Positions 40,589-49,981 of a stretch of DNA of 64,000 bases are shown piece after piece. Below the pieces are notes generated by a model. It had not been told where the DNA came from, made no database searches, and was given only the letters and a program-made list of their open reading frames with translations. Numbering within the stretch: position 1 is the first letter of the stretch; each line of letters opens with the position of its first letter. Made by a program: the position numbers and the translations under genes. Origin of the DNA: Pedobacter mendelii (lineage in GTDB: Bacteria > Bacteroidota > Bacteroidia > Sphingobacteriales > Sphingobacteriaceae); NCBI RefSeq assembly GCF_014635725.1, contig NZ_BMDJ01000004.1:186001-250000 (forward strand), read 5' to 3'.

Positions 40589-42955
40589 TTAAGGATGCTC
40601 CTTTACAATCCTTAGGCCATAAATCGGGCCAGCGCTGTTTTTAGCCTTCGGGAATAACTTAACCGTCACTTTGCTCTTCTCTTTGGTCACTTCGGTTGGA
40701 ATTTTATAAGAAACATCATAAAATCGGCTTTCTTTATACTTATTTAAATCTTCAGTGGCAATGTTTACGCCATCAACTAAAATATCAAAAATTCTGCCCC
40801 TGTTATCCATTCCCCAATATGAAGCAATGAGGGTGTTTTGAGAACTTGGGTCTACTTTAACATCAAATTGAAGAAAACCTTCTTCGCCAGCTAATCTCCA
40901 TTTCCGGCCATGTTCTTCGCCCATAGATTCTTTTGCCGCGATAAAGTTATGGTCTCTTTCCGGTTGCATTTCGCCAAAGCGAAAAATATCGGTCGTTTTA
41001 TCTTCAAGCTCTTTTTGTTTGCGTTTTTGTTCATCATAAATTTTTTGTTGAACCACCCATTTTTCAGGTGTAAAAACATCCCAATAAACACTGTAATATT
41101 GATTTTTAGTTTGATAAAACGGAATCATGGTCACTTCTTGTGGTTGTGCGGTTTTAACGGTTTGAAACTTTAGTTCCTGCTGATTAACCATGCTTAACCA
41201 ATCTGTCGGGTCGTTATTTGCACTAACAAATACCGGAACTCCTTTTATAGGGTCTGGTTCTGTTGTGCCCAAAACGCCTGCTAATAAAACCGGGCCGTAA
41301 AAAACAGCTCTTCGGTCAGCATTATCTGGCATAGCCTCCGTGTGCAATTTTTCGGGTGTTATGTACGTTATTTTATCATTGTTTTTCCAGTTGCGGCTAA
41401 TTACATAATAACCAGTTTCATCAGCTGTAATTTTCTGCAGCATACCATTTACACCAATCATAATTCCTTCCGACCATTTTGGTTTTCTTAAACGGATAGA
41501 GAAATTTGAAGCTTTTGTTGTTTTAATTGTCAGTTCAGTTTTATTACCCTGTGGCAAAAGCGTTTGTTGTTTTATTTTAATTCCTTTTTCTTTCCAGTTA
41601 AGTGTAGAAGGAATAAATAAGTTAACATATAAACTGCCATCGCTACCTCTGAAATAAATACTTTCATTGTATTTAACATGGTTTTCCATTCCGGTTCCAA
41701 CACAACATGTAAACGTATTAAACTTATCACTATATTCTTTTTTACCACCCATACGCAATGGAACAAAATAACAAGTCATACCGTCATCGTGGTTTTGCGA
41801 AGCCAGGATATGGTTATAAAGTGCTTTTTCGTAAAAATCGAATAATTCTGCCGAAGGGTTTTCTGTAAACAAATGTCCAGTAAGTTTAAGCATGTTATAA
41901 GTATTGCATGTCTCGGTTGTATTTTCGGTAAGTTTATCATTCAATTTATTTGGCTCACTTAAATATTCATAATTACTGTTTCCTCCGGTTACATAAGAGT
42001 GGTTATAAACAATAGTTTTCCAAAAGAAATCTGCAATGGCTTTATCATTTTTATCACCTGTAATTTCGTGCCTTCTGGCGCTGGCTATAACTTTTGGAAT
42101 CTGTGTGTTAGAATGTTTCCCAGGTAAAATATCTTGCTGTTTTGCTAATGGATCAAGAATGCGCTTGTCATAAAATTTGTAAGATAAATTTAGGAACTTC
42201 TTTTCGCCAGTTATTGCATACAAATTAACCAATGCATCGGCCATGCCGCCATATTCGCAGAACAGCATTTTTTGTAGAAGTTCATCATTTAAGCCTCCGA
42301 TTGTATTTTGAGTCCAGTTTGCCATGCCAATACATTCATTAAGTGCTTTGTTATTTCCTGTATAAAGATAGGCATCAAGCAAACCTGCCATCACCTTGTG
42401 AACGGTATACCAAGGCGACCAGCCACCGTTTAAATCAAAACCACCTGATTTAATGTTGCCTTTTGCAACTTCGGCCCAAATGGCATCTTCTTTCGGAATT
42501 GCGCCTATATATCCTGTTTTTCTGACTTTTTGACATTCTTCAAGCTGTTCAACAATGTAATTCACTTTTTGAAGAAATATTGGGTCTTTTGAAGAAGCGT
42601 ATTGCATCGAAATCGCCGATAAATAATGGCCTAAAGTGTGGCCCGCTAATCCATCCGATTCCCAACCTCCGTAAATTTCTGCTTTGGGTTCCAATCCTGC
42701 ATTTTTTCTGAAACCTGATAATAATCTATCTGGCTCAATTACCGTTAAATAAGCCTCATCAGCTTTCATGGCCATTTTAAAAGTGCTTTCCAATAAAGTT
42801 ACTTGCGATAAATCAAAAGCGTAAGCTTTAATTGGTATAACATTCTTAACTTTTATTCTGCTATCTGCAAAATGTGGTAGGTAATTTTGAGCATCAACAC
42901 TTGTAGAGTATAGTAGTGAGTAAATTATTAAGCTTTTGATAATTATCTTATTCAT
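40589..42955 (-). CDS. GH127 family beta-L-arabinofuranosidase
   Basis: A 788-residue secreted glycosidase with a signal peptide ending at VDAQ (about residue 23). Glu348, Cys350, Cys417 and Cys418 (TETCNTYNM and FTCCVGTG) match the Glu-Cys3 zinc site of Bifidobacterium HypBA1, where one Cys is the nucleophile. The (alpha/alpha)6 barrel is followed by beta-sandwich domains and a C-terminal lectin-like extension (about 650-788). It should remove beta-L-arabinofuranose from arabinan side chains or from hydroxyproline-linked arabinosides. The latter is notable, because a hydroxyproline catabolic set lies a few genes on. It is transcribed away from the peptidase gene at 43201. Confidence 0.88.
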   Translation of the reverse strand: MNKIIIKSLIIYSLLYSTSVDAQNYLPHFADSRIKVKNVIPIKAYAFDLSQVTLLESTFKMAMKADEAYLTVIEPDRLLSGFRKNAGLEPKAEIYGGWESDGLAGHTLGHYLSAISMQYASSKDPIFLQKVNYIVEQLEECQKVRKTGYIGAIPKEDAIWAEVAKGNIKSGGFDLNGGWSPWYTVHKVMAGLLDAYLYTGNNKALNECIGMANWTQNTIGGLNDELLQKMLFCEYGGMADALVNLYAITGEKKFLNLSYKFYDKRILDPLAKQQDILPGKHSNTQIPKVIASARRHEITGDKNDKAIADFFWKTIVYNHSYVTGGNSNYEYLSEPNKLNDKLTENTTETCNTYNMLKLTGHLFTENPSAELFDFYEKALYNHILASQNHDDGMTCYFVPLRMGGKKEYSDKFNTFTCCVGTGMENHVKYNESIYFRGSDGSLYVNLFIPSTLNWKEKGIKIKQQTLLPQGNKTELTIKTTKASNFSIRLRKPKWSEGIMIGVNGMLQKITADETGYYVISRNWKNNDKITYITPEKLHTEAMPDNADRRAVFYGPVLLAGVLGTTEPDPIKGVPVFVSANNDPTDWLSMVNQQELKFQTVKTAQPQEVTMIPFYQTKNQYYSVYWDVFTPEKWVVQQKIYDEQKRKQKELEDKTTDIFRFGEMQPERDHNFIAAKESMGEEHGRKWRLAGEEGFLQFDVKVDPSSQNTLIASYWGMDNRGRIFDILVDGVNIATEDLNKYKESRFYDVSYKIPTEVTKEKSKVTVKLFPKAKNSAGPIYGLRIVKEHP

Positions 42956-43200
42956 GACTTTTGTTTGTGATTTGGTATTCAGAAGGAATAAAATTATTGA
43001 AATTGTGGTGGTAATAGCACCTTTTAATTTGCTGCTATTGTGCAGATTTTACCTTTATTTTCTTTTAAGAAGAGATTTATTGCGATTTTTATACCATTAC
43101 ATAGCTTATAATTTGCAATTATAACCCATATTTTAGCCATTCATTTCAAAATCTATCGGATGAAGAAAGCTTTTGGGATATTTGTTTAACACCAAAATAT

Positions 43201-44598
43201 ATGTTTGATAAAGATATTTATATTGAAAGAAGAAAAACATTAAAATCTAAAATTCAAACGGGAATAATACTCCTTTTAGGAAATGAGTATAGTCCTATGA
43301 ATTATGCTGATAATACTTACCATTTTAGGCAAGATAGTACCTTTCTATATTATTTTGGCATCAGTGAACCAGCTTTGGCTGCAATTATTGATATGGATGC
43401 GGATGAACTAATTCTTTTTGGTAATGAGATGAGTATTGATGATATCGTTTGGATGGGCAGGCAGAAAACGCTGAAAGAAAAATCAGAAGATTCGGGCATT
43501 GAAAAAGTTCTGCCTACTGATAAACTCGAAAGCTATTTAAATCGATATAAATATGAAAGTGGAGATATTCATTTTTTACCACCTTATCGCCCAGAGAATA
43601 AAATTAAGCTGGCTAATTGGTTTAATATCCCTTTTGATGGACTAAAAAATGCGGCATCATTAAAGCTTATCAGAGCAGTTGTTTCGCAACGATCAATAAA
43701 ATCTGCTGAAGAAATCGTTGAACTTGATAAAGCAGCCGCTACATCTGCCGATATACATTTAATGGTTATGCAACAGGCTAAACCAGGTATGTATGAAAGG
43801 GAACTTGCGGCCAAAATTCAGAAAGCAGCCTTAGCTTCCGGTGGAAATCTTTCTTATCCAGCAATTTTAACTGTACGTGGTGAAATACTGCACAACCATT
43901 ACCACGCCAATATTTTAAAAGCAGGACAGATGGTGCTTAACGATTCGGGCGTTGAAACCGCCCTGGGTTATGCCGGAGATCTTACCCGAACCTTTCCTGT
44001 AAGTAAAAAATTCAGTTCTGAGCAAAAGGAAATTTATAACATTGTGTTCGATGCCTATACCAACGCTAAAAATGCTTTGGCACCGGGCGTTCGTTATCTC
44101 GATGTGCATTTAACCTCATGCAAAACCTTGGCGCAGGGGTTAAAAGATATTGGTTTAATGCAAGGCAATGTAGATGATGCTGTGGAAGCCGGTGCACATG
44201 CTATGTTTTTTCAATGTGGAACTGGTCACATGATGGGATTGGATGTTCATGACATGGAAGATTTGGGTGAACAATATGTTGGTTACACCGATGAACTTAA
44301 AAAGAATACCATGCAATTCGGATTGAAATCTTTGCGATTGGGTAAAGAATTGGAAACGGGTTATGTTTTGACCGTTGAACCTGGCGTTTACATCATTCCC
44401 GAGCTTATCGATAGGTGGAAAGCAGAAAATAAATTTGCTGAATTTATTAACTATCAAAAGTTGGAACAGTTTAGAGATTTCACAGGAATCAGAATTGAAG
44501 ATGATTTCCTTATCACCGAAAACGGAAGTAGAATGTTAGGTAAACATTTGGCTCAAAGTACAGAAGAAATAGAGGCCATAAGAGCCGAAGCTTATTAA
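43201..44598 (+). CDS. Xaa-Pro aminopeptidase (M24B family)
   Basis: A 465-residue metalloprotease that removes N-terminal residues preceding proline. An N-terminal creatinase/prolidase domain (1-160) precedes the pita-bread catalytic domain. The dimetal ligands are D248, D260, H343, E393 and E433 (NDSGVE, AGDLTRTF, GTGHMMGLDVHD, TVEPGVY, GIRIEDD). There is no signal peptide, so it is cytoplasmic. It lies nine bases before an M1 peptidase and just upstream of a hydroxyproline pathway, which suggests processing of Pro/Hyp-rich peptides; that link is inference. Confidence 0.93.
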   Translation: MFDKDIYIERRKTLKSKIQTGIILLLGNEYSPMNYADNTYHFRQDSTFLYYFGISEPALAAIIDMDADELILFGNEMSIDDIVWMGRQKTLKEKSEDSGIEKVLPTDKLESYLNRYKYESGDIHFLPPYRPENKIKLANWFNIPFDGLKNAASLKLIRAVVSQRSIKSAEEIVELDKAAATSADIHLMVMQQAKPGMYERELAAKIQKAALASGGNLSYPAILTVRGEILHNHYHANILKAGQMVLNDSGVETALGYAGDLTRTFPVSKKFSSEQKEIYNIVFDAYTNAKNALAPGVRYLDVHLTSCKTLAQGLKDIGLMQGNVDDAVEAGAHAMFFQCGTGHMMGLDVHDMEDLGEQYVGYTDELKKNTMQFGLKSLRLGKELETGYVLTVEPGVYIIPELIDRWKAENKFAEFINYQKLEQFRDFTGIRIEDDFLITENGSRMLGKHLAQSTEEIEAIRAEAY

Positions 44599-44607
44599 TA
44601 AACTAAC

Positions 44608-46281
44608 ATGAAAATTTTAATCCGTGCATCAGCACTTTTTCTTTTCGTATTTTTTAGCAATGCAGTTTCTGCACAAACAACCAGGGTTTACACTTTAGCA
44701 GATACCTTACGAGGTACACTAACGCCAGAACGTACCTGGTGGGATGTGCAGCGTTACGAACTTGCTGTAAAGCCTGATTATAATGATAAAAGTATAACGG
44801 GTTCTAATCAGATTGTGTATAAAGTTGTTGGTTCGAACGATGGCAAAACCCGTATGCAAATCGATTTGCAGGAACCATTAATTATTGATAGCATTTTTTA
44901 TAATGGTAAATTGAAATTAAAATTTGAACATGTAGGGAGTGTTTGGTATGCTAATGTTCCGGCTCAAAAGCTATCGGCAACAAATAATGTTAATATTTTT
45001 TATCATGGAAAAGTTCATCAGGCAAAACGTGCGCCATGGGATGGAGGCTTTATTTTTACGGCCGATTCGCTAGGCCGCCCATGGATGACCGTTGCTTGTC
45101 AGGGTTTGGGCGCTTCAATCTGGTATCCGAACAAAGATCATCAGAGCGATGAGCCAAATCTGGGGGCTTCTTTAACCATGACCGTTCCTGATACTTTAGT
45201 TGCTGTCGGTAATGGTCGCCTGGTTTTTAAGAAAAACAATAATGATGGAACAGCGACTTATAAGTATAATGTCGTAAACCCGATTAGCAATTATTGTATC
45301 ATTCCTTACGTTGGAAAATATGTAAACTTTAAAGAGAAATATGCAGGTGAAAAAGGTACACTTGATTTGAATTACTGGGTACTAGACTACAATTTACCAA
45401 AGGCTAAAACCTACATGCCGGATCAGGTTCATAAAATGATGAAGAGTTTCGAGTATTGGTTCGGTCCATATCCTTTTTACAAAGATGGCTACCAGCTTAT
45501 TGATGCTTCGCACACCGGTATGGAACATCAATCAGCGGTGTCATACGGAAATTGGTATAAATTCGGCTACCGTGGAAGAGATATGTCTGGCGATGGGTGG
45601 GGCTTGAAATGGGATTTCATTATTATACATGAAAGTGGTCACGAATGGTTTGGAAATAACATAACCAGTAATGATTTGGCTGATATGTGGGTGCATGAGG
45701 GTTTTACAAATTACAGCGAAACGCTTTTCGTTGATTATATTTTTGGTAATAAAGCAGGTAATGAATACAATTTCGGAATTAGAAAAGGCATCAGAAATGA
45801 TAGCCCGATTATTCCGCCTTATGGTGTAAATGCCCAAGGCAGTGGAGACATGTACCCAAAAGCTGGAAATATGCTGCACGCCATTCGCCACGGTCTTAAT
45901 AATGATAAACTTTTTAGAGCAATTTTGCGTGGATTAAACAAAACTTTTTACCATCAAACCGTAACCACAAAACAGATTGAGGATTATCTTTCCAAGCAAG
46001 CCGGATTTAATTACAACAAAGTTTTCGAACAGTATTTACGCACCATTCAAATTCCATCATTTGAATATTACCTCAAAAATGGAAAGGCATTTTATCGTTA
46101 TACTGATTGTGTTAAGGGTTTTAATTTGCCGCTATTATTAAAAAAGGATGGGGTTAAAACACTTAAAATCATCCCAACTGAAAATTGGCAGGAAGTAAAA
46201 TTGTCTGCAGGTCAGCAGGAAATGTTTACAAAACGAGCCGTAGAATTTATGTATTATGTACAGGTTAAAAATACAAAATAG
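44608..46281 (+). CDS. Secreted M1-family metallopeptidase
   Basis: A 557-residue zinc aminopeptidase with a signal peptide (ending VSAQ, residue 23). The zinc site is H341, H345 and E364 (HESGHEWFGNN and WVHEGFTNYSE), with E342 as the catalytic base. The usual exopeptidase GxMEN motif appears here as GMEHQS (304-309). The N-terminal beta-sandwich domain is complete, but the C-terminal helical domain is short. It is cotranscribed with the Xaa-Pro aminopeptidase and would trim peptides outside the cytoplasm. Confidence 0.92.
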   Translation: MKILIRASALFLFVFFSNAVSAQTTRVYTLADTLRGTLTPERTWWDVQRYELAVKPDYNDKSITGSNQIVYKVVGSNDGKTRMQIDLQEPLIIDSIFYNGKLKLKFEHVGSVWYANVPAQKLSATNNVNIFYHGKVHQAKRAPWDGGFIFTADSLGRPWMTVACQGLGASIWYPNKDHQSDEPNLGASLTMTVPDTLVAVGNGRLVFKKNNNDGTATYKYNVVNPISNYCIIPYVGKYVNFKEKYAGEKGTLDLNYWVLDYNLPKAKTYMPDQVHKMMKSFEYWFGPYPFYKDGYQLIDASHTGMEHQSAVSYGNWYKFGYRGRDMSGDGWGLKWDFIIIHESGHEWFGNNITSNDLADMWVHEGFTNYSETLFVDYIFGNKAGNEYNFGIRKGIRNDSPIIPPYGVNAQGSGDMYPKAGNMLHAIRHGLNNDKLFRAILRGLNKTFYHQTVTTKQIEDYLSKQAGFNYNKVFEQYLRTIQIPSFEYYLKNGKAFYRYTDCVKGFNLPLLLKKDGVKTLKIIPTENWQEVKLSAGQQEMFTKRAVEFMYYVQVKNTK

Positions 46282-46352
46282 TACGAAGTAAATTGGCGTA
46301 TTTTTAGTATATATCGGTTAAAATCTAACAACACTCAGGTATATAGTTAGGT

Positions 46353-46360
46353 TAACTTTG
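46353..46360 (+). promoter_or_regulatory. -7 promoter box for the hydroxyproline genes
   Basis: TAACTTTG matches TAnnTTTG exactly, 42 bp before the first pathway gene. No clear -33 TTTG is present at the expected spacing, which may point to activator dependence, for example on the AraC-type regulator at 51381. Confidence 0.4.
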
Positions 46361-46401
46361 AAGTAATAAATAAAATCTGATAATCAAATAAAATTAAAAT
46401 A

Positions 46402-47319
46402 ATGAATATAAATTGGACTGGTGTTTTTCCTGCTGTTACCACTAAATTTACAGCAAATGATGAATTAGATTTTGAAACTTTTGATATCAATATCGAAGCT
46501 CAGCTTGAAGCTGGTGCTCAAGGTATAATTTTAGGTGGTTCACTTGGCGAAGCCAGCGTATTAACTGATGAAGAAAAATTCAGTTTGTTATCACACACAT
46601 TAACAATTGTAAATGGTAGAGTTCCTGTTCTATTAAATATTGCAGAATCTACTACAAAAAAGGCTATTGAAGTTGCTAAAAAAGCCAAGTCTTTAGGAGC
46701 TAACGGATTAATGTTATTACCACCAATGCGTTATAATGCTGCCGCTGATGAAACCTTAGCATTTTTTGGTGCAATTGCTGAAAGCACAGATTTACCGATC
46801 ATGATTTATAACAATCCGGTAGATTACAAAGTTGAAGTAACGCTAGATATGTTTGAGGTATTAACGAAATACAACAACATCCAGGCAATTAAAGAATCAA
46901 CCAGAGATGTTTCTAATGTAACTCGTTTAATTAATCGGTTCGGAGATCGATTTAAAATTTTTACAGGTGTAGATCCGCTTGCAATGGAAAGCATTGTAAT
47001 GGGTGCACATGGCTGGGTTGCCGGTTTGGTTGATGCTTTTCCTAAAGAAACTGTAGCAATTTTTAGGTTAATCAAAGAGAATAGAATTGCCGAAGCTTTA
47101 AAAATTTATCGTTGGTTTTTACCGGTTCTTGAATTAGATATTCATCCAAAACTAGTACAATATATTAAACTTGCAGAAGTTGCAACAGGTTTAGGAACCG
47201 AAGCAGTTCGTGCACCTCGTTTAGCTATTCAAGGTGCAGAGCGTGAAAAAGTATTAAAAATTATTAATGATGCGTTGGCCAATCGTCCTGAATTACCTGC
47301 TGGTAGTTGGGGGAAATAG
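46402..47319 (+). CDS. DapA-family lyase, probable 1-pyrroline-4-hydroxy-2-carboxylate deaminase
   Basis: A 305-residue class I aldolase-fold enzyme of the dihydrodipicolinate synthase family. The Schiff-base lysine is K164 (QAIKEST), with Y136 in IYNNP and the GGSLGEAS phosphate/carboxylate loop (45-52). True lysine-pathway DapA is unlikely, because the neighbours are a hydroxyproline epimerase, an FAD dehydrogenase and a semialdehyde dehydrogenase. In that setting this family converts 1-pyrroline-4-hydroxy-2-carboxylate to 2-oxoglutarate semialdehyde plus ammonia. It heads the four-gene pathway operon; the next gene follows within 15 bp. Confidence 0.85.
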   Translation: MNINWTGVFPAVTTKFTANDELDFETFDINIEAQLEAGAQGIILGGSLGEASVLTDEEKFSLLSHTLTIVNGRVPVLLNIAESTTKKAIEVAKKAKSLGANGLMLLPPMRYNAAADETLAFFGAIAESTDLPIMIYNNPVDYKVEVTLDMFEVLTKYNNIQAIKESTRDVSNVTRLINRFGDRFKIFTGVDPLAMESIVMGAHGWVAGLVDAFPKETVAIFRLIKENRIAEALKIYRWFLPVLELDIHPKLVQYIKLAEVATGLGTEAVRAPRLAIQGAEREKVLKIINDALANRPELPAGSWGK

Positions 47320-47333
47320 TTCGAAAAATAAAT

Positions 47334-48920
47334 ATGAACGGAAAAAATATTGTTGCAGCAACATTTGTAACTGCAAACGAAAAAAGCTTTAATGCTATAA
47401 ATCCTTCAACAGGATTAACAATTGAAGGCGAGTTTTTTAAAGCAAACGAAAGTTTAATAAATGAGGCATTAATTTCAGCTACTGAGGCATTTCAGCTTTA
47501 CAGAAGTATAAATAAGGAATTAAAAGCTTTCTTTTTAAATACGATCGCTGATGAAATTACCGCCATAACAGATAATTTGGTAAAAAGAGCTTCATTAGAA
47601 AGTGGTTTGCCTTTGCCTCGTTTACAGGGAGAAGTTGGTCGAACAACCGGGCAATTACGTTTATTCGCAAATTTGATAGCAGAAGGTTCATGGGTTAATG
47701 CAATAATTGAAACTGCGCAACCCGAAAGGCAACCTTTGCCGAAATCAGATATTAGAAGAATGATGATTCCCATAGGGCCTGTTGTTGTTTTTGGTGCAAG
47801 TAACTTTCCTTTGGCATTTTCTGTAGGTGGTGGTGATACTGCTTCAGCGCTTGCATCTGGTTGTCCTGTTATCGTAAAAGCACATCCTGCACATTACGGA
47901 ACAAGTGCCTTGGTTGGTGCAGCAATTATTAAAGCTGTTGAAAAAACAGGTATGCCGAAAGGTGTTTTCTCTATGCTTTATGATGACGGTTATGAAATTG
48001 GTTCCTCATTGGTTAAACATCCTTTAACAAAAGCAGTGACTTTTACAGGCTCATTTAAAGGTGGTATGGCTTTAATAAAACTTGCCGAACAGAGAGAAAA
48101 TCCCATTCCTGTTTTTGCCGAAATGGGTAGTATTAATCCGATTATTTTTTTACCACAAGCATTAGAAAATCAAGCCGAAGAACTGGCGAAAAAGTATGCT
48201 GCTTCGATAACTTTAGGCGCAGGCCAATTTTGTACAAACCCGGGTTTAATGTTGGCTATTGAGTCTCCGGCACTCGTAACGTTTAAACAAACATTATCTG
48301 AAGCAATTACATCAATTCCATCAGCAACAATGCTAACCGCGGGAATCGCCGTTAATTATCATAAACAGGCAGCGGAGATAATAAACGAGGAAGAAATTTC
48401 CGTTATTGGTATTTCCAATCTGCGAAATAAAGAACTGGAAAATCAATCTCAGGCATTAGTTGCAGAAATTAGTGCATCAGATTTTATTCGTAATCCAAAA
48501 TTTAGCGAGGAAGTTTTCGGCCCATATTCGTTATTAGTTATTGCAAAAGATTTAGCTGAACTTGAAGCAGTAATTTCGGTATTGGATGGCCAACTCACTG
48601 CAACGCTGATGGCTGAAAAAGAGGAGCTTAAAGATTACAAATCATTAATTAATAAGTTAACTGATAAAACGGGTAGGATAATTTTAAACGGTGTACCAAC
48701 AGGCGTTGAAGTTTGCACAGCAATGCAACACGGAGGTCCATTTCCTGCCACAAATGATAGCCGTTTTACTTCAGTAGGTTCAACTGCAGTTTATCGTTTT
48801 GTTCGTCCGTTAGCTTATCAAGATTGGCAACAGGATTTATTGCCTGATGAACTAAAAGATGGCAATCCTCTAAATATTTTCAGAACTGTTAATCAGAAAT
48901 TAACCAAAGCAGATGAGTAA
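47334..48920 (+). CDS. 2-oxoglutarate semialdehyde dehydrogenase (aldehyde dehydrogenase family)
   Basis: A 528-residue NAD(P)-dependent aldehyde dehydrogenase. The general base is E263 (AEMGSINP) and the catalytic Cys is C300 (GAGQFCTNPG); FGASNFPLAFSVGGGDTASA binds the cofactor. The sequence type is that of the semialdehyde dehydrogenases of the hydroxyproline and sugar-acid pathways. A longer frame starts at a TTG at 47307, inside the preceding gene. I chose the ATG at 47334 because it gives a normal start and a 14-bp gap. It oxidises 2-oxoglutarate semialdehyde to 2-oxoglutarate, linking the pathway to the TCA cycle. It overlaps the epimerase by 8 bp. Confidence 0.88.
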   Translation: MNGKNIVAATFVTANEKSFNAINPSTGLTIEGEFFKANESLINEALISATEAFQLYRSINKELKAFFLNTIADEITAITDNLVKRASLESGLPLPRLQGEVGRTTGQLRLFANLIAEGSWVNAIIETAQPERQPLPKSDIRRMMIPIGPVVVFGASNFPLAFSVGGGDTASALASGCPVIVKAHPAHYGTSALVGAAIIKAVEKTGMPKGVFSMLYDDGYEIGSSLVKHPLTKAVTFTGSFKGGMALIKLAEQRENPIPVFAEMGSINPIIFLPQALENQAEELAKKYAASITLGAGQFCTNPGLMLAIESPALVTFKQTLSEAITSIPSATMLTAGIAVNYHKQAAEIINEEEISVIGISNLRNKELENQSQALVAEISASDFIRNPKFSEEVFGPYSLLVIAKDLAELEAVISVLDGQLTATLMAEKEELKDYKSLINKLTDKTGRIILNGVPTGVEVCTAMQHGGPFPATNDSRFTSVGSTAVYRFVRPLAYQDWQQDLLPDELKDGNPLNIFRTVNQKLTKADE

Positions 48921-49914
48921 AACTTTTTTCTGTGTAGATGCACATACCTGCGGCAATCCTGTAAGATTGGTTGCAGGTGGCGGCCCCCAATTGATTGGTT
49001 CGAACATGAGCGAGAAACGCCAGCATTTTTTAAAAGAATTTGATTGGGTTAGAACGGGATTAATGTTTGAACCTCGCGGTCACGATATGATGTCGGGAAG
49101 TATTCTTTATCCGCCACACGATCCAAATAATGATATTGCCGTTTTGTTTATCGAAACTAGTGGTTGTTTACCAATGTGCGGTCATGGTACAATAGGTACA
49201 ATTACCATCGCTATTGAAGAAGGACTTATTCAGCCCAAAATACCAGGTATAATTAGAATGGAAGCACCAGCTGGCTTGGTTCTGATTGAATATAAACAGG
49301 AAGGGAAAAAAGTTAAATCTGTTAAATTAAAAAATGTTGCCTCGTATCTGGCTGCAGAAAACCTGCAAGTTGAATGTCCAGATTTGGGCTTACTTACTTT
49401 TGATGTTGCTTATGGTGGAAATTTTTATGCCATAGTTGATCCTCAGAAAAATTTTCCTGGATTGGAAAACTATACCGCATCGCAATTGATTACATGGAGC
49501 CAAACCATTAGAAAGCGAATTAATGAGCAATACACTTTTGTTCATCCGCTTGATGAAACAATTAATGGCTGTAGCCATATACTTTGGACAGGCAAAACGT
49601 TAGATCAAGCTTCTACTGCAAGAAATGCTGTTTTTTATGGTGATAAAGCAATAGATAGATCACCTTGCGGCACAGGAACTTCTGCAAGGATGGCGCAGTG
49701 GTATGCAAAAGGAAAACTAAAAATGGGTGAAGATTTTATCCATGAAAGCTTTATTGGTAGCAAGTTCACAGGTCGCGTAGAAGAAGAAGTAGAATTGAAG
49801 GGTTATAAAGCGATAATTCCAAGTGTAGAGGGCTGGGCAAAAGTTTTTGGCTACAATACAATAAAAATTGATGCAGAAGACGACCCTTATGCACACGGTT
49901 TTCAGGTTATTTAA
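48913..49914 (+). CDS. 4-hydroxyproline 2-epimerase (proline racemase family)
   Basis: A 333-residue cofactor-free epimerase that inverts C2 of trans-4-hydroxy-L-proline. Both catalytic thiols are present: C89 in PMCGHGT and C252 in SPCGTGTSA. A Cys/Cys pair marks epimerases and racemases, whereas the related trans-3-hydroxyproline dehydratases have Thr at the second place. The gene overlaps the aldehyde dehydrogenase and is followed by the FAD enzyme that would act on its product. Proline racemase activity itself is less likely given the neighbours. Confidence 0.92.
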   Translation: MSKTFFCVDAHTCGNPVRLVAGGGPQLIGSNMSEKRQHFLKEFDWVRTGLMFEPRGHDMMSGSILYPPHDPNNDIAVLFIETSGCLPMCGHGTIGTITIAIEEGLIQPKIPGIIRMEAPAGLVLIEYKQEGKKVKSVKLKNVASYLAAENLQVECPDLGLLTFDVAYGGNFYAIVDPQKNFPGLENYTASQLITWSQTIRKRINEQYTFVHPLDETINGCSHILWTGKTLDQASTARNAVFYGDKAIDRSPCGTGTSARMAQWYAKGKLKMGEDFIHESFIGSKFTGRVEEEVELKGYKAIIPSVEGWAKVFGYNTIKIDAEDDPYAHGFQVI

Positions 49915-49981
49915 TATGTAAGTGATTTATTAAAAATAAGATTTGTAATTATTTTGAGTCAAATCTTTAACAGCAAAAAAA

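Noticed and set aside
42936-43124. 62-codon frame between the GH127 and Xaa-Pro aminopeptidase genes
   Set aside because: Low-complexity, Leu/Phe/Ile-rich translation typical of AT-rich non-coding DNA.
46402-47319. Dihydrodipicolinate synthase of lysine synthesis
   Set aside because: The neighbours form a hydroxyproline pathway, where this fold acts as the pyrroline deaminase.
47307-47333. TTG start of the aldehyde dehydrogenase inside the preceding gene
   Set aside because: The ATG at 47334 gives a normal start and family-like N-terminus; the extra nine residues are not needed.
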